This document shows positions 49,472 through 57,848 of a stretch of DNA of 60,572 nt, one piece after another. The stretch covers positions 1 to 60,572 of the forward strand of contig SUUS01000007.1 in the NCBI GenBank assembly GCA_015062395.1, in the 5' to 3' direction. The position numbers and the translations under genes are program-made. Below the pieces are notes generated by a model, which was not told where the DNA came from, ran no database searches, and worked only from the letters and a program-made list of their open reading frames with translations. This DNA comes from Alphaproteobacteria bacterium (GTDB taxonomy: Bacteria > Pseudomonadota > Alphaproteobacteria > CAAHEQ01 > UBA3637). Position 1 is the stretch's first letter. Every line of letters begins with the position of its first letter.

Positions 49472-50428
49472 ATGCAGATTGTAAAAGAATTTGAAAATAA
49501 AAGTGCTTTTTTGGGATTAATCGGTCCTCAAAATGTTCATTTAAAACACATTGAAGCACAAATGGGTGTGTCACTTCAAATGCGTGGTAATCAAATTACA
49601 ATAGAAGGTTCTTCCAGAGATGTTCCTTTGACTGCAGAATTGTTGGATACGCTTTATCAAAGAGCATTAAAAGCGGGTGATATTTCAAATGAAGATATTG
49701 AAAGGGCTGTTTTAAAAGCTCATGGTGGAATGGATGAACAAACACATGATAATGCTGATTTAACATTAAGAACGCGTCGTCGTCACATTAATCCACGCAG
49801 TCAAAATCAAGCAGAATTTATTGATGCAATGAATAATTATGAAATGGTATTTGGATTGGGACCTGCTGGTACTGGAAAAACGTTCTTGGCTGTCGCAAAA
49901 GCTGTTTCAATGATGCTAGAAGGAAAATGTGAAAAAATTATTTTAACACGTCCTGCCGTTGAAGCTGGTGAGAACTTGGGTTTTTTACCTGGTGATTTAA
50001 AAGAAAAAATCGATCCGTATTTGCGTCCGTTATATGATGCGCTTTATGATATGTTGCCAGCTGATGAAGTTGATAAAAAATTGGAACGCCAAGAAATTGA
50101 AGTGGCTCCACTGGCATATATGCGTGGTCGTACGTTGGCTCATGCTGTTGTGATTTTGGATGAAGCTCAAAATACAACACCAATGCAAATGAAAATGTTT
50201 TTAACACGTTTGGGGGAAGGTTCTCGCATGGTTATTAATGGGGATTTGTCCCAAACGGATTTGCCCAGAGGCGTTCAGTCTGGTTTGGCCGATGCAATGA
50301 ATGTTTTAAAGGATATTGATGATATTAAAATTATTCAATTCAATGAAAAAGATGTCGTTCGTCATGGATTGGTTTCAAAAATCGTCAAAGCCTATGATGC
50401 CAGAAATAAAGAGCAAAACAATGCCTGA
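49472..50428 (+). CDS. ybeZ: PhoH-like ATPase (YbeZ)
   Basis: A 318-residue P-loop ATPase of the PhoH family, thought to work with YbeY in RNA or ribosome metabolism. A KH-like N-terminal domain (about 10-75) precedes the motor, with Walker A FGLGPAGTGKTFLA, then LTRPAVEAGENLGFLPGDLKEKIDPYLRPLYDAL and Walker B VVILDEAQNT. It lies three bases after miaB and overlaps ybeY by eight bases. Confidence 0.93.
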   Translation: MQIVKEFENKSAFLGLIGPQNVHLKHIEAQMGVSLQMRGNQITIEGSSRDVPLTAELLDTLYQRALKAGDISNEDIERAVLKAHGGMDEQTHDNADLTLRTRRRHINPRSQNQAEFIDAMNNYEMVFGLGPAGTGKTFLAVAKAVSMMLEGKCEKIILTRPAVEAGENLGFLPGDLKEKIDPYLRPLYDALYDMLPADEVDKKLERQEIEVAPLAYMRGRTLAHAVVILDEAQNTTPMQMKMFLTRLGEGSRMVINGDLSQTDLPRGVQSGLADAMNVLKDIDDIKIIQFNEKDVVRHGLVSKIVKAYDARNKEQNNA

Positions 50429-50882
50429 CGGATTGCAGATTTCTTTACAAGAAAAAAGATGGCGACAAGTGTTGCCCAACTATCGCAGTATTTGTCGAAA
50501 GGCTGTGTCTGCCATCATTAATTTAAAACAAGCAGAAGTTAGTATTGTTTTGGCTGATGATGCTTTTGTTCATCAATTAAATTTAGAATATCGAAACATG
50601 GATAAATCAACGAATGTTTTATCCTTTCCGATGCCTTTTGTAGATGTACCGATGCGTCCAATGGGCGATATCGTTTTGTCTTTGGATACGATAGAAAAAG
50701 AAGCTGGCGAGCAGGGCAAAACTTTTGAGGCGCATTTAACGCACTTGTTGATACATGGTGCGTTGCATTTGTCTGGATATGATCATATATCTGACGATGA
50801 AGCCAAACGAATGGAAGCTCTGGAAATGGAAAAAATGAAAAGTTTAGGGTATAACAATCCTTATGAAGGAGAAATCAGATGA
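50421..50882 (+). CDS. ybeY: Endoribonuclease YbeY
   Basis: A 153-residue zinc-dependent RNase for 16S rRNA 3' maturation and ribosome quality control. The zinc site is HLLIHGALHLSGYDH (HX3HX5H). SIVLADDAFVHQLNLEYRNMDKSTNVLSFP is the upstream family block. The ATG at 50421 overlaps ybeZ; a longer in-frame start lies entirely within ybeZ. The stop overlaps corC by four bases. Confidence 0.93.
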   Translation: MPDGLQISLQEKRWRQVLPNYRSICRKAVSAIINLKQAEVSIVLADDAFVHQLNLEYRNMDKSTNVLSFPMPFVDVPMRPMGDIVLSLDTIEKEAGEQGKTFEAHLTHLLIHGALHLSGYDHISDDEAKRMEALEMEKMKSLGYNNPYEGEIR

Positions 50883-51778
50883 GTTTATTGGAAAAAATTA
50901 AAACTTCTCGCAGATTGAAAGAAGCCGAAGATAAAGTATTTGAAACATTGGAAGAAATTATCGATGAACGTGAAGAGCGTGGGGACGATCATTTGGTTGA
51001 TGCCAGAGAGTTGCCAATGCTTAAAAATTTATTTCGGTTAAGAGATATTCGTGTTTATGATGTCATGACGCCACGTGTAGATATTGATGCGTTAGATATT
51101 AAAATGACATCTCAACAATTTTGCAAGTATATCCAAAAAGAAAAGTTTTCCAGATATCCTGTTTATGATGGTTCTTTGGACAATATCGTCGGCATTATTC
51201 ACGTTAAAGATATTTTGTTTGCTTTAATTAACAAAGAAAAGTGTACAGTATCTAAACTGATGAAACCAGGCGTTTTATTCGTATCTCCTGCAATGAGGGC
51301 GTTGGATTTACTGAAAGTTATGCAAAGCAAGCAAATCCAATTGGCAATTGTAATAGACGAACATGGTGGTGTTGATGGTTTAATCGCTTTAGAGGATATT
51401 TTGGAAGTTGTCGTCGGTGAAATTGATGATGAACATGATGAACCAGAAGATGATATGATTAAGCGCATCGACGATACTTCTTTAGAAGTTAATGCAAAAG
51501 CAAGATTGGCAGATTTAGAAGAAATGATAGGTCCTGTTGCAACAGAAGAAGAACGTGAAAATCCAGATATTGATACCATTGGTGGATGGGTTGTTCATTT
51601 GGCTGGTCGTATGCCTTCAAAAGGCGAGGTTGTTCATCATTCTCAAACAGGAATCAGGTTTTTAATTCAAAGTTCTAATCCATCGCATATTGAACGATTA
51701 AAAATTATGTCGATTCCATCTAAAGAAGTATTACAAGAAATAGCCTTGCGTCAAGAAGAAGAGGAAAATGAAGAATGA
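50879..51778 (+). CDS. ybeX: CBS-domain protein of the CorC/YbeX family
   Basis: A 299-residue protein without the membrane domain seen in HlyC/TlyC relatives. A CBS pair spans about 60-200 (VYDVMTPRVDIDALDI, then SRYPVYDGSLDNIVGIIHVKD and QLAIVIDEHGGVDGLIALEDILEVVVGEIDDE), followed by a CorC_HlyC domain (about 220-295). YbeX is linked to Mg2+ homeostasis and ribosome metabolism. The gene overlaps ybeY and the transglutaminase gene; in many bacteria lnt follows, which is not the case here. Confidence 0.9.
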   Translation: MSLLEKIKTSRRLKEAEDKVFETLEEIIDEREERGDDHLVDARELPMLKNLFRLRDIRVYDVMTPRVDIDALDIKMTSQQFCKYIQKEKFSRYPVYDGSLDNIVGIIHVKDILFALINKEKCTVSKLMKPGVLFVSPAMRALDLLKVMQSKQIQLAIVIDEHGGVDGLIALEDILEVVVGEIDDEHDEPEDDMIKRIDDTSLEVNAKARLADLEEMIGPVATEEERENPDIDTIGGWVVHLAGRMPSKGEVVHHSQTGIRFLIQSSNPSHIERLKIMSIPSKEVLQEIALRQEEEENEE

Positions 51779-52506
51779 AAAAAATACTGATTTATCTGTT
51801 TATTTGGTTATTTTCTGTTTCTGCTTTTGCAGCGAACTATCGTTCGGTTGATTCAAGGGCAGAGCGCGTTCCTCGACAATACGATGAAAGCTTACCAAAA
51901 TTGGTTTCATACCTGATTGAACCGTTCAAAGATAACGAAGAAAAAAAGGCACGCGTTTTGATGGCGTGGATTGTTTATCATATAGATTATGATGATTATA
52001 AGGCTGATACGATAACAAAAAGTGCATACAGACGTTCAAAACGTAATTCCATTGCAATGAGTGGGGATATTTTTCAGACACGTGTCGGTGTTTGTGAAGA
52101 TATCGCCAATCTTTATCAACGTATGGCAGGATTGGCTGGCTTGGATAGCGTTGTTATTTCTGGATATGCTGGTTTTAATGTTAATCGTAAAAATATGGCA
52201 CAAAGTCGCCATGCTTGGAATGCCGTTAAAATTGATGGAAAGTGGGAATTTGTTGACCCAACGTGGGCAATACAAGGTCGAGATGTAAAAGCGTTTGAAG
52301 ATGTTGGAAGTAAAGCAGCTCATAAACGTGAAATAAAAAAGCGTGCGCAAGCTGCAAATAAAACGAATAAATCACGAAAAAACAGATTTGTTGATGACAG
52401 GTGGTTTATGACTAAACCAAGGGATATGATAGAAACACATTATCCTGATGATGAAACTTGGCAATTACTGCCTGTTCCCAAAAAGATGGGACGCTTTTTA
52501 AAATAA
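51775..52506 (+). CDS. Exported transglutaminase-like cysteine protease
   Basis: A 243-residue periplasmic protein. The signal peptide covers residues 1-19 (LIYLFIWLFSVSAFA). The transglutaminase core has the full triad: Cys in RVGVCEDIANLYQRMAGLAGL, His in SRHAWNAVKIDGKWEFVDPTWA, and Asp in the same block. Such domains cleave or cross-link peptides or wall stems. Its position after corC replaces the usual lnt. The C-terminal part is basic (NKTNKSRKNR). A terminator follows. Confidence 0.88.
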   Translation: MKKILIYLFIWLFSVSAFAANYRSVDSRAERVPRQYDESLPKLVSYLIEPFKDNEEKKARVLMAWIVYHIDYDDYKADTITKSAYRRSKRNSIAMSGDIFQTRVGVCEDIANLYQRMAGLAGLDSVVISGYAGFNVNRKNMAQSRHAWNAVKIDGKWEFVDPTWAIQGRDVKAFEDVGSKAAHKREIKKRAQAANKTNKSRKNRFVDDRWFMTKPRDMIETHYPDDETWQLLPVPKKMGRFLK

Positions 52507-52512
52507 AAAAAT

Positions 52513-52537
52513 CCCCGATTGAATTTCGGGGTTTTTT
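52513..52537. terminator. Bidirectional terminator between the transglutaminase and LRR genes
   Basis: CCCCGA (52513-52518) pairs with TCGGGG (52526-52531), flanked by A's upstream and six T's downstream (52532-52537). Confidence 0.8.
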
Positions 52538-52538
52538 A

Positions 52539-52976
52539 TTATTCGTATGTTTTTACATTTTCGATGAGAACACTTCGTCTGTGTCTGGATAAACGTCTGA
52601 AAATACCTTCCATTTCCAAATCTACATGCGAAGGAACCGTTTTTAAAATGGTTTCTCCCATAAAATGGGTAAAAACATGTAAAGGTTTATCTTTTCTCAA
52701 CGGAAAACGTTGAAAAGAACGAATGTATCGGCATTGTCTGACGTCGATGTCTTCAACGTTTGTTGAAATATAAGAAAAATCTAAACTGTCAATCGCTGTA
52801 TTTTTTAATAATAAAACACGCAACTTTGGATATTGAGCCAATCCTTTTAAATCATAAAAGTTTTGACAATTTGTTGCATCAAAAACAGTCGCATTTTCAG
52901 GAATTTGGACATCATCTAAACGAACCACTTCTGGTGCTAATTTATAAATAATATCGTCCTCTTTCAATTCAATCAT
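52539..52976 (-). CDS. Small LRR-like protein
   Basis: A 145-residue cytosolic protein. ATVFDATNCQNFYDLKGLAQYPKLRVLLLKNTAIDSLDFSYISTNVEDIDVRQCRYI has the alternating pattern of leucine-rich repeats, with a Cys/Asn ladder like the larger neighbour. The basic C terminus (GIFRRLSRHRR) is distinctive. The ATG at 52976 follows GAGGAAAAC; longer in-frame starts lie inside the neighbouring gene. It lies 16 bases after that gene and shares its promoter. The role is unknown, perhaps a partner or effector. Confidence 0.75.
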   Translation of the reverse strand: MIELKEDDIIYKLAPEVVRLDDVQIPENATVFDATNCQNFYDLKGLAQYPKLRVLLLKNTAIDSLDFSYISTNVEDIDVRQCRYIRSFQRFPLRKDKPLHVFTHFMGETILKTVPSHVDLEMEGIFRRLSRHRRSVLIENVKTYE

Positions 52977-52992
52977 GTTTTCCTCGACAATT

Positions 52993-53769
52993 TTATTCGT
53001 GTGTTCTTGAATCGTTCGCTTTTTTATGTGTATCATGATGATGTGCAACAGCTTGCAAATCAGCTTCTGTACTGCTTGATAATCCTTTTATTTTCGCAAG
53101 TACACCAGCAGGTAAGCGCGCTAAAGTGTCTTTTTGTAAAGAATAACAGTTGTAAAGACGGATTTCTTCAATCGTTTCAGGAATGTCTTCCAATGTTTCG
53201 ACGGCAGAAAAAGATAAATCCAAATACTTGCAAGATTGAGGTAAGCCTTTTGTTGTTTTTATGTTTTTGCAGGATTTAGCAGAAATTTGCTCGACGCCAT
53301 TAGGTAAGTCTTGGAGACTGGCTATAGAGCTTTCATCTGCAACAAAAACCTGACATGTTGGAGAAATTCCACGTAATGTGAATAAGTTTTTACAACCTCT
53401 GACAGAAAGCATTTTTACCCCAGCTGTCATGTTGACAGAATGGTATAAATCATCGATGATGTATAATGCACGAACATCAGAGCCATCCAAGTGAACTTCT
53501 TCACAGCTGGCAGGTAAGCCCACAGCAGTTTTTAAATTTTTGCATCCGTTTACGTGTAATTTTTTTAAGCCTTCTTTAAAACCTTCCAAACTTTCTAAAG
53601 CTGAAAAATTTGCATAAACTTCTGTCCAATGGCTTTGATGCCCTTTGGCAGATTTTAAATAAAAGCATTCCTGTGCATCAAGTATTTTTTCTTCAGTTGA
53701 TGCATCTTTGATGTTTTCAAAAGATTCTATTTTTGAAAACGCAACAGATATTGTTTGTTTTTTTGTCAT
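52993..53769 (-). CDS. Leucine-rich-repeat protein
   Basis: A 258-residue protein of about eight LRR units with the recurring pattern L-x-V-x-G-C-K-N-L-K-T/L-x-x-GLP (for example LHVNGCKNLKT, LSVRGCKNLFT, ISAKSCKNIKTTKGLP). The xxGLP turn and Cys-Lys-Asn step recall the LRRs of IpaH/YopM-type effectors and of plant TIR-NBS-LRR proteins more than internalins. No signal peptide or catalytic domain is visible; the C-terminal tail is His/Asp-rich (HHHDTHKKANDSRTHE). It is translated from its own promoter (53808-53836) and followed by the small LRR gene. Confidence 0.85.
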   Translation of the reverse strand: MTKKQTISVAFSKIESFENIKDASTEEKILDAQECFYLKSAKGHQSHWTEVYANFSALESLEGFKEGLKKLHVNGCKNLKTAVGLPASCEEVHLDGSDVRALYIIDDLYHSVNMTAGVKMLSVRGCKNLFTLRGISPTCQVFVADESSIASLQDLPNGVEQISAKSCKNIKTTKGLPQSCKYLDLSFSAVETLEDIPETIEEIRLYNCYSLQKDTLARLPAGVLAKIKGLSSSTEADLQAVAHHHDTHKKANDSRTHE

Positions 53770-53807
53770 TTTATTATTCCTTTTTTTGAAAAAATTTCAT
53801 TCTAACC

Positions 53808-53836
53808 AATATATAGATGAAAAGTGTTTTTGTCAA
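53808..53836 (-). promoter_or_regulatory. Promoter of the LRR pair
   Basis: On the minus strand, TTGACA (53836-53831), 17-bp spacer, TATATT (53813-53808). Confidence 0.75.
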
Positions 53837-53951
53837 TACTTTTTTCAACAAAAGTTGTTTTTATGTGTTTTCAATAAAAATATATGTTTTTTCATTTTGA
53901 AAAAAATATGTGGACAAAATGTGATGTACATTTTCATTTATTTAATTCTTT

Positions 53952-53980
53952 TTGCTTTTTTGACTTTTTTGTGTTATAAT
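53952..53980 (+). promoter_or_regulatory. Promoter of the YibQ-like gene
   Basis: TTGCTT 53952-53957, 17-bp spacer, TATAAT 53975-53980, with a TGT extended -10. A second overlapping TATAAT begins at 53980. Confidence 0.65.
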
Positions 53981-54008
53981 ATAATCGTTTTTTGAGGGTT
54001 TTTTAGCT

Positions 54009-54941
54009 ATGAACAAGAAAAAGAAGTTTTTTGTTTTATTGGTATTAATGCTCTTATTGTCTTATATGAGCGTTCTTTTTGTGTTGGTTCGTTTTTATCC
54101 TCAAGAACGATGGATTCCAAAAATAATTTTAACACTTCCTTTTGATGTTCAAAAAGAAAATAACCGTCAATATGGCGTTAAACCAGATACCCAGCCAACC
54201 AAAAAAGATGAAGTACCTTTTAATGTTTTGTTCGATACGGTTCCATTGGATGCTGTTGATATGGTGCGTCCATGGCATTTGGAAAAAAATGCAGTAAAAA
54301 CATATTCAAAAACGTTTGTATCATCTGGTTTGCCTAAAATGTCCATTGTTTTGACAAATGTTGGTTTAAATGATGAGCTGTTTTGGAATGCTATTTATAA
54401 ATTGTCCACATCGATTACATTGTCATTTTCGCCATATTCTATGGATTTGCCTGAAAAAATTAATGCAGTTCGCCAAAATGGTTTTGAAAATATGTTAGAT
54501 ATTGTTGTCCAAAGCGAAAATGCTTATCAAAATGCTGGTGCTTTGGGTATTAAAGATGGCGATTCTGTTCAACAAATTCAACAGCTTATTCAAAATCATT
54601 ATTTGGATATTAATGTTCCATTTATTGGATTTTGGGCCAATAAAATTAATCAAAATAATCCTGAATTTAAACTTGTTTCAGACAGTTTTTTTGATGACTA
54701 TGGCTTGTTTACATTAAATGATGCAGATGTTTATCACGTTGTTGAAACGGACTTTTTTGAAAGCTCTATTTTAAAGCGTTTGCAAGAAGCCCAAAAAAAT
54801 GCAAAAGAAAAGGGGGCGTCAATTATTGTTTTTCCAATGCATCCGTTGGTCGTTGAAGTGCTTGCCGAATGGATGAATATGCGATTTAATCCAGAAGTAG
54901 AATTTGTTCCACTGTCAGTTATTATAAAGGAGGATTTATGA
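54009..54941 (+). CDS. Divergent polysaccharide deacetylase (YibQ/DUF610 family)
   Basis: A 310-residue envelope protein with one N-terminal membrane segment (about 6-28). The domain PKMSIVLTNVGLNDELFWNAIYKLSTSITLSFSPYS is the start of the YibQ fold; DIVVQSENAYQNAGALGIKDGDSVQQIQQLI and GASIIVFPMHPLVVEVLAEWM follow. In the family, residues that bind metal in true deacetylases are often lost, so catalysis is uncertain. YibQ usually lies near envelope/cell-division genes such as envC. The stop overlaps the small coiled-coil gene (ATGA). Confidence 0.82.
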   Translation: MNKKKKFFVLLVLMLLLSYMSVLFVLVRFYPQERWIPKIILTLPFDVQKENNRQYGVKPDTQPTKKDEVPFNVLFDTVPLDAVDMVRPWHLEKNAVKTYSKTFVSSGLPKMSIVLTNVGLNDELFWNAIYKLSTSITLSFSPYSMDLPEKINAVRQNGFENMLDIVVQSENAYQNAGALGIKDGDSVQQIQQLIQNHYLDINVPFIGFWANKINQNNPEFKLVSDSFFDDYGLFTLNDADVYHVVETDFFESSILKRLQEAQKNAKEKGASIIVFPMHPLVVEVLAEWMNMRFNPEVEFVPLSVIIKEDL

Positions 54942-55180
54942 CACACGTTTTAACAGAACATGAAAAGGCTGTTTTAGCAGAAATAGAAGAAGACAAAAAA
55001 GCATTGTTGCGCGAATTGGTCATGCTTCGTATCGAAAAACGTCGTCAACAAGAAGAGGCTAGAAAAAATGGCGAATATACTCAAGAACGTCTTGAAGCTG
55101 ATGAACGTGCATTAAAAGCCGTTCAACGCAGATTAAGAAAACAGCAAAAGAAAATCGCTAACCAAAAACAACGCGATTAA
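54938..55180 (+). CDS. Small charged coiled-coil protein
   Basis: An 80-residue helical protein, almost entirely Lys/Arg/Glu/Leu heptads (EEDKKALLRELVMLRIEKRR, then ADERALKAVQRRLRKQQKK). No signal or membrane segment. It overlaps the YibQ-like gene by four bases, so it is co-translated. The ribosome site GGAGGA is inside the upstream gene. The function is unknown; nucleic-acid or protein binding is plausible from the charge. Confidence 0.7.
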   Translation: MTHVLTEHEKAVLAEIEEDKKALLRELVMLRIEKRRQQEEARKNGEYTQERLEADERALKAVQRRLRKQQKKIANQKQRD

Positions 55181-55188
55181 ACGAAGCG

Positions 55189-55680
55189 TTATTTTGCCTG
55201 ACGTTGTCGTTCGGATGGTGTTTTTTTGTCTTGCGTTTCATCGGTTTCTTGCAACAAATCTGCATCGTCCAGAGCAAAACGGAAACGACCATTGTTATAA
55301 TACAAGGTGTCCTGCATTTGGTTTTCTTGTAAAAAAGCCCGAATTTGCATATCTGTATCAGGTAAAACGCCTTTATAACGGACGACAATGGGACCTTTTT
55401 CTGAATGAATGATTAATTCGCAGGGGTATTCTTGCAGTTGAGTATAGCCTGTCGAGGAATAAATTTTATTGCAGTAATAACGACCCACTGGTTTCTTTTC
55501 ACTTAACGCAGTTGAAGATACTTCAATCGCATATCCGATGAGTTGTTGAGATATCGGTTGTTCCGAATCGGCTAAAGAAGCATTTGCATCTAATTGTAAA
55601 TTCAATTCTTGTGGTTCCTGTGCAAAAGCAGGCGCTGCAAGAACTGTCACTATAGCTAAAAATAAAGTTAATTTTTTCAT
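55189..55680 (-). CDS. Exported protein of unknown function
   Basis: A 163-residue periplasmic protein with a textbook signal peptide (KLTLFLAIVTVLAAPAFA, cleavage after residue 20). The mature part has two Cys (YYCNKIYSS, PCELIIH) that may form a disulfide, and a beta-rich middle. The C terminus is disordered and basic. I do not recognise the family. GGGAGATAAAA precedes the ATG. The gene converges on the coiled-coil gene. Confidence 0.75.
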   Translation of the reverse strand: MKKLTLFLAIVTVLAAPAFAQEPQELNLQLDANASLADSEQPISQQLIGYAIEVSSTALSEKKPVGRYYCNKIYSSTGYTQLQEYPCELIIHSEKGPIVVRYKGVLPDTDMQIRAFLQENQMQDTLYYNNGRFRFALDDADLLQETDETQDKKTPSERQRQAK

Positions 55681-55729
55681 TTTTATCTCCCAACTAACAA
55701 AGTTTATTATAAGGGGCCTTTAAAAAAAA

Positions 55730-56623
55730 TCAACGACTATTTTGTTTTTTCAGTAATTTTTTTATAATAGGGCATTCGTAGTTTTGACTGGTATCTATTG
55801 TTTTATACGGAATAATACCGTATTTAAATTTTGTTATTATCGCAGGACAGGGTTCAATAAACAAATTTTGATATTCTGATGTTTTAGATAATTCTTCTGC
55901 TTTTTCAAATGTTTCTTTGATTTTGGTTTTTTCTGGAGTATATAAAAACGTTGGTTTTTCTAAAAACTGACGATACAGTTTAACAAAACGTTTGTCACCA
56001 CTTGCCATAATTGTGGCAGGAACAACAACATCTCCAGCCAATGCGTTACGCAATGCAGGGTGGGTTTTTTCTGTCAGCATTTCCAAAAAAGACCGTTGTC
56101 CATAGCTACGAAAATCATCGCTAGACGCCATTAAGCAAACAGGTTTTTTTTGCTGATGGCATTGATCGATAAATATCTCTTGACGGTGTTGAAAAATATC
56201 ACGTTCAACTAAATAACTGTTTTGACCATATCCAATAGATGATGTTTTGCAACCCGTAGCTTCGATAAATGGGCGAATAAAGTAAGGATGTTTTTTGAGT
56301 GTCTTTTCAAACAAGCATTGTTTTTCAATTAATGTTGCAATGCTTTCTTTGTCTTTGTAAAGAGTTAAAAAAGCAAAAAAATCACCAATAAAAATTCTTT
56401 GAGCCTCATGAGTATGAAGACTGTTAAACCAAAGGCGATTGTTTAACATATTTTGGTACGCTGTTGCAATATCTTCATCATTTTTCCAGTTGGCTGCTTG
56501 AACACAAAGATAAAGAATTTTTTCACTTGTTGCATGCGCGTAAAGTTTTTCTAATCTTTCTTTTTCTTTTTTTTCGTTTTCGTTTATTGCAGCGAATGTT
56601 GGTAATAAGATATGAGCAGACAT
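55730..56623 (-). CDS. Hypothetical protein, possibly a lineage-specific effector
   Basis: A 297-residue soluble protein without signal peptide or membrane segment. Residues 1-130 are helical; later parts contain GYGQNSYLVERDIFQHRQEIFIDQCHQQKKPVCLMASSDDFRSYGQRSFLEM and PATIMASGDKRFVKLYRQFL. I find no family. The ATG at 56623 follows AAAGGAT; a longer in-frame start at 56671 would overlap the promoter. It is monocistronic, with its own promoter at 56660-56687. Base composition is like its neighbours, so recent transfer is not evident. Confidence 0.65.
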   Translation of the reverse strand: MSAHILLPTFAAINENEKKEKERLEKLYAHATSEKILYLCVQAANWKNDEDIATAYQNMLNNRLWFNSLHTHEAQRIFIGDFFAFLTLYKDKESIATLIEKQCLFEKTLKKHPYFIRPFIEATGCKTSSIGYGQNSYLVERDIFQHRQEIFIDQCHQQKKPVCLMASSDDFRSYGQRSFLEMLTEKTHPALRNALAGDVVVPATIMASGDKRFVKLYRQFLEKPTFLYTPEKTKIKETFEKAEELSKTSEYQNLFIEPCPAIITKFKYGIIPYKTIDTSQNYECPIIKKLLKKQNSR

Positions 56624-56659
56624 AAAAAATCCTTTCGTTAAATGAAGCAATAGAGCAAT

Positions 56660-56687
56660 AGTATAGGACAAAAATAAAAAAAGTCAA
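56660..56687 (-). promoter_or_regulatory. Promoter of the 56623 gene
   Basis: On the minus strand, TTGACT (56687-56682), 16-bp spacer, TATACT (56665-56660). Confidence 0.65.
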
Positions 56688-56704
56688 GTTTTTAAAAAAA
56701 GTGG

Positions 56705-56733
56705 TTGCAATTTTTGTTTTTTGGATGTATAAG
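56705..56733 (+). promoter_or_regulatory. Promoter of tRNA-Ser
   Basis: TTGCAA 56705-56710, 17-bp spacer, TATAAG 56728-56733, ending 13 bp before the tRNA. Confidence 0.65.
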
Positions 56734-56746
56734 AAAGTTCAGCATT

Positions 56747-56837
56747 GGATGGGTGGCCGAGTGGTTGAAGGCGCACGCCTGGAAAGTGTGTTTAGGCCGA
56801 AAGCCTAACGGAGGTTCGAATCCTCTCCCATCCGCCA
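56747..56837 (+). tRNA. tRNA-Ser (GGA)
   Basis: A 91-nt class II tRNA with acceptor GGATGGG/CCCATCC, anticodon stem CACGC/GTGTG and loop CTGGAAA (anticodon GGA), a long variable arm (TTAGGC-CGAAA-GCCTAA), T arm GGAGG-TTCGAAT-CCTCT and encoded GCCA. Confidence 0.98.
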
Positions 56838-56840
56838 AGT

Positions 56841-56866
56841 AAAAGCTCCGAAAGGGGCTTTTTTTT
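56841..56866 (+). terminator. Terminator after tRNA-Ser
   Basis: AAAAGCTCC (56841-56849), loop GAAA, GGGGCTTTT (56854-56862), then T's to 56866. Confidence 0.85.
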
Positions 56867-56983
56867 ATGGGAGAGGAAAGAGGCTCCGTTAGGAGGTTCG
56901 GTGGCAAGCCTTTAAAGGCGCAGACACGATGTCCTTTAGGACAGTCCCTTTGGGACGAACGTAAGCGAGCAATCCTCTCCCAT
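56867..56983. repeat. Palindromic element made from tRNA-Ser 3'-end copies
   Basis: ATGGGAGAGGA (56867-56877) and TCCTCTCCCAT (56973-56983) are a perfect 11-bp inverted repeat. The left arm and following bases are an inverted copy of the tRNA-Ser 3' end (CTAACGGAG to TCCTCTCCCAT). GGAGGTTCG (56892-56900) plus AATCCTCTCCCAT (56971-56983) is a direct copy of the T arm, split inside its T-loop by 70 bp. The insert holds the 12-bp palindrome GCCTTTAAAGGC (56908-56919) and two hairpins (GTCCT/AGGAC 56931-56942; GTCCC/GGGAC 56944-56956). Confidence 0.75.
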
Positions 56984-57043
56984 TTATAAATAAATGAGTA
57001 TAAAGCTACTAAATTCAAACAGGGGGCATTTTGTTTGAAATCC

Positions 57044-57793
57044 TTAACGTGTATGTGCTTTTTTTCTTAACTCTTGAATTATGCGACTGGTTGCAGAGAT
57101 GTGTTTTGCCTTGCACCCAAATTCTTTTCGTATTTCGTTCAATTTGACGGCCAAAGCATGTCGTTCTGGGGTTGTTTTTGTTAAATCTGCATATAGTCGT
57201 TGAATGCTTGCTTTATGACGTCTTATATATTCACGTTTTTCAGCCCTATATTTTGAAGACGTTGCTACAATTTCAGGGTGTTCTTGCATTTTTCGAGCTG
57301 TTAACAACAAATCAATGCAATCAATATGATGTCTTTCCATTGCGTTTGAAAGAGGGGTATTTCCGTTGTCATCAGAAATGTTTAATTTTGCGCCAGCCAT
57401 AATCAGCTTTTCAACACATTCTGTTTGTCCCCAGAATGCGGCTCCAATCAAAGCTGTTTCACCAAATTTATTTTGTTTGTTTATATCAGCGTTATGCGAT
57501 AATAAAATCTCAACACATTGCGTTGCACCTGCTTTTGATGCATTAATTAACGGAGTTGTCCATTCATCACTGGCTTGCTCTATATCAGCACCAGCTGCGA
57601 TTAATTTTTTGACTGCCTCGAATCGATTTTCAGACGTTGCATACAGTAAAGCCGTAAAACCGTACTCATTGGCTTCGTTGACGTTTGCACCCGAAGCAAT
57701 CAATTTATCGACTTTTTCTGCAATATCTTGAGGATTTTCATTTTTCCAATCGATTTTTCCCCATGTATTATTCCAAGATTTTGTATTATTCAT
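57044..57793 (-). CDS. Ankyrin-repeat protein
   Basis: A 249-residue protein with about four to five ankyrin units between residues 20 and 170 (EYGFTALLYATSENRFEAVKKLIAAGADIE; FGETALIGAAFWGQTECVEKLIMAGAKLN). The C-terminal 80 residues are helical and basic (SKYRAEKREYIRRHKASIQRL). There is no signal peptide. AAAGGAAC precedes the ATG. It resembles the 280-1071 ankyrin protein in repeat type but differs in N- and C-terminal parts. Binding partner unknown; a host-directed role is possible but not shown. Confidence 0.9.
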   Translation of the reverse strand: MNNTKSWNNTWGKIDWKNENPQDIAEKVDKLIASGANVNEANEYGFTALLYATSENRFEAVKKLIAAGADIEQASDEWTTPLINASKAGATQCVEILLSHNADINKQNKFGETALIGAAFWGQTECVEKLIMAGAKLNISDDNGNTPLSNAMERHHIDCIDLLLTARKMQEHPEIVATSSKYRAEKREYIRRHKASIQRLYADLTKTTPERHALAVKLNEIRKEFGCKAKHISATSRIIQELRKKAHTR

Positions 57794-57848
57794 TTTGTTG
57801 TTCCTTTCCTTTCTTTTTTCATCTCAAAATGCTCCCTTACAGATAAAG

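Noticed and set aside
56692-57018. Minus-strand open frame across tRNA-Ser and the palindromic element
   Set aside because: It is antisense to a complete tRNA and its translation is the usual artefact of tRNA-Ser reverse complements; no ribosome site.
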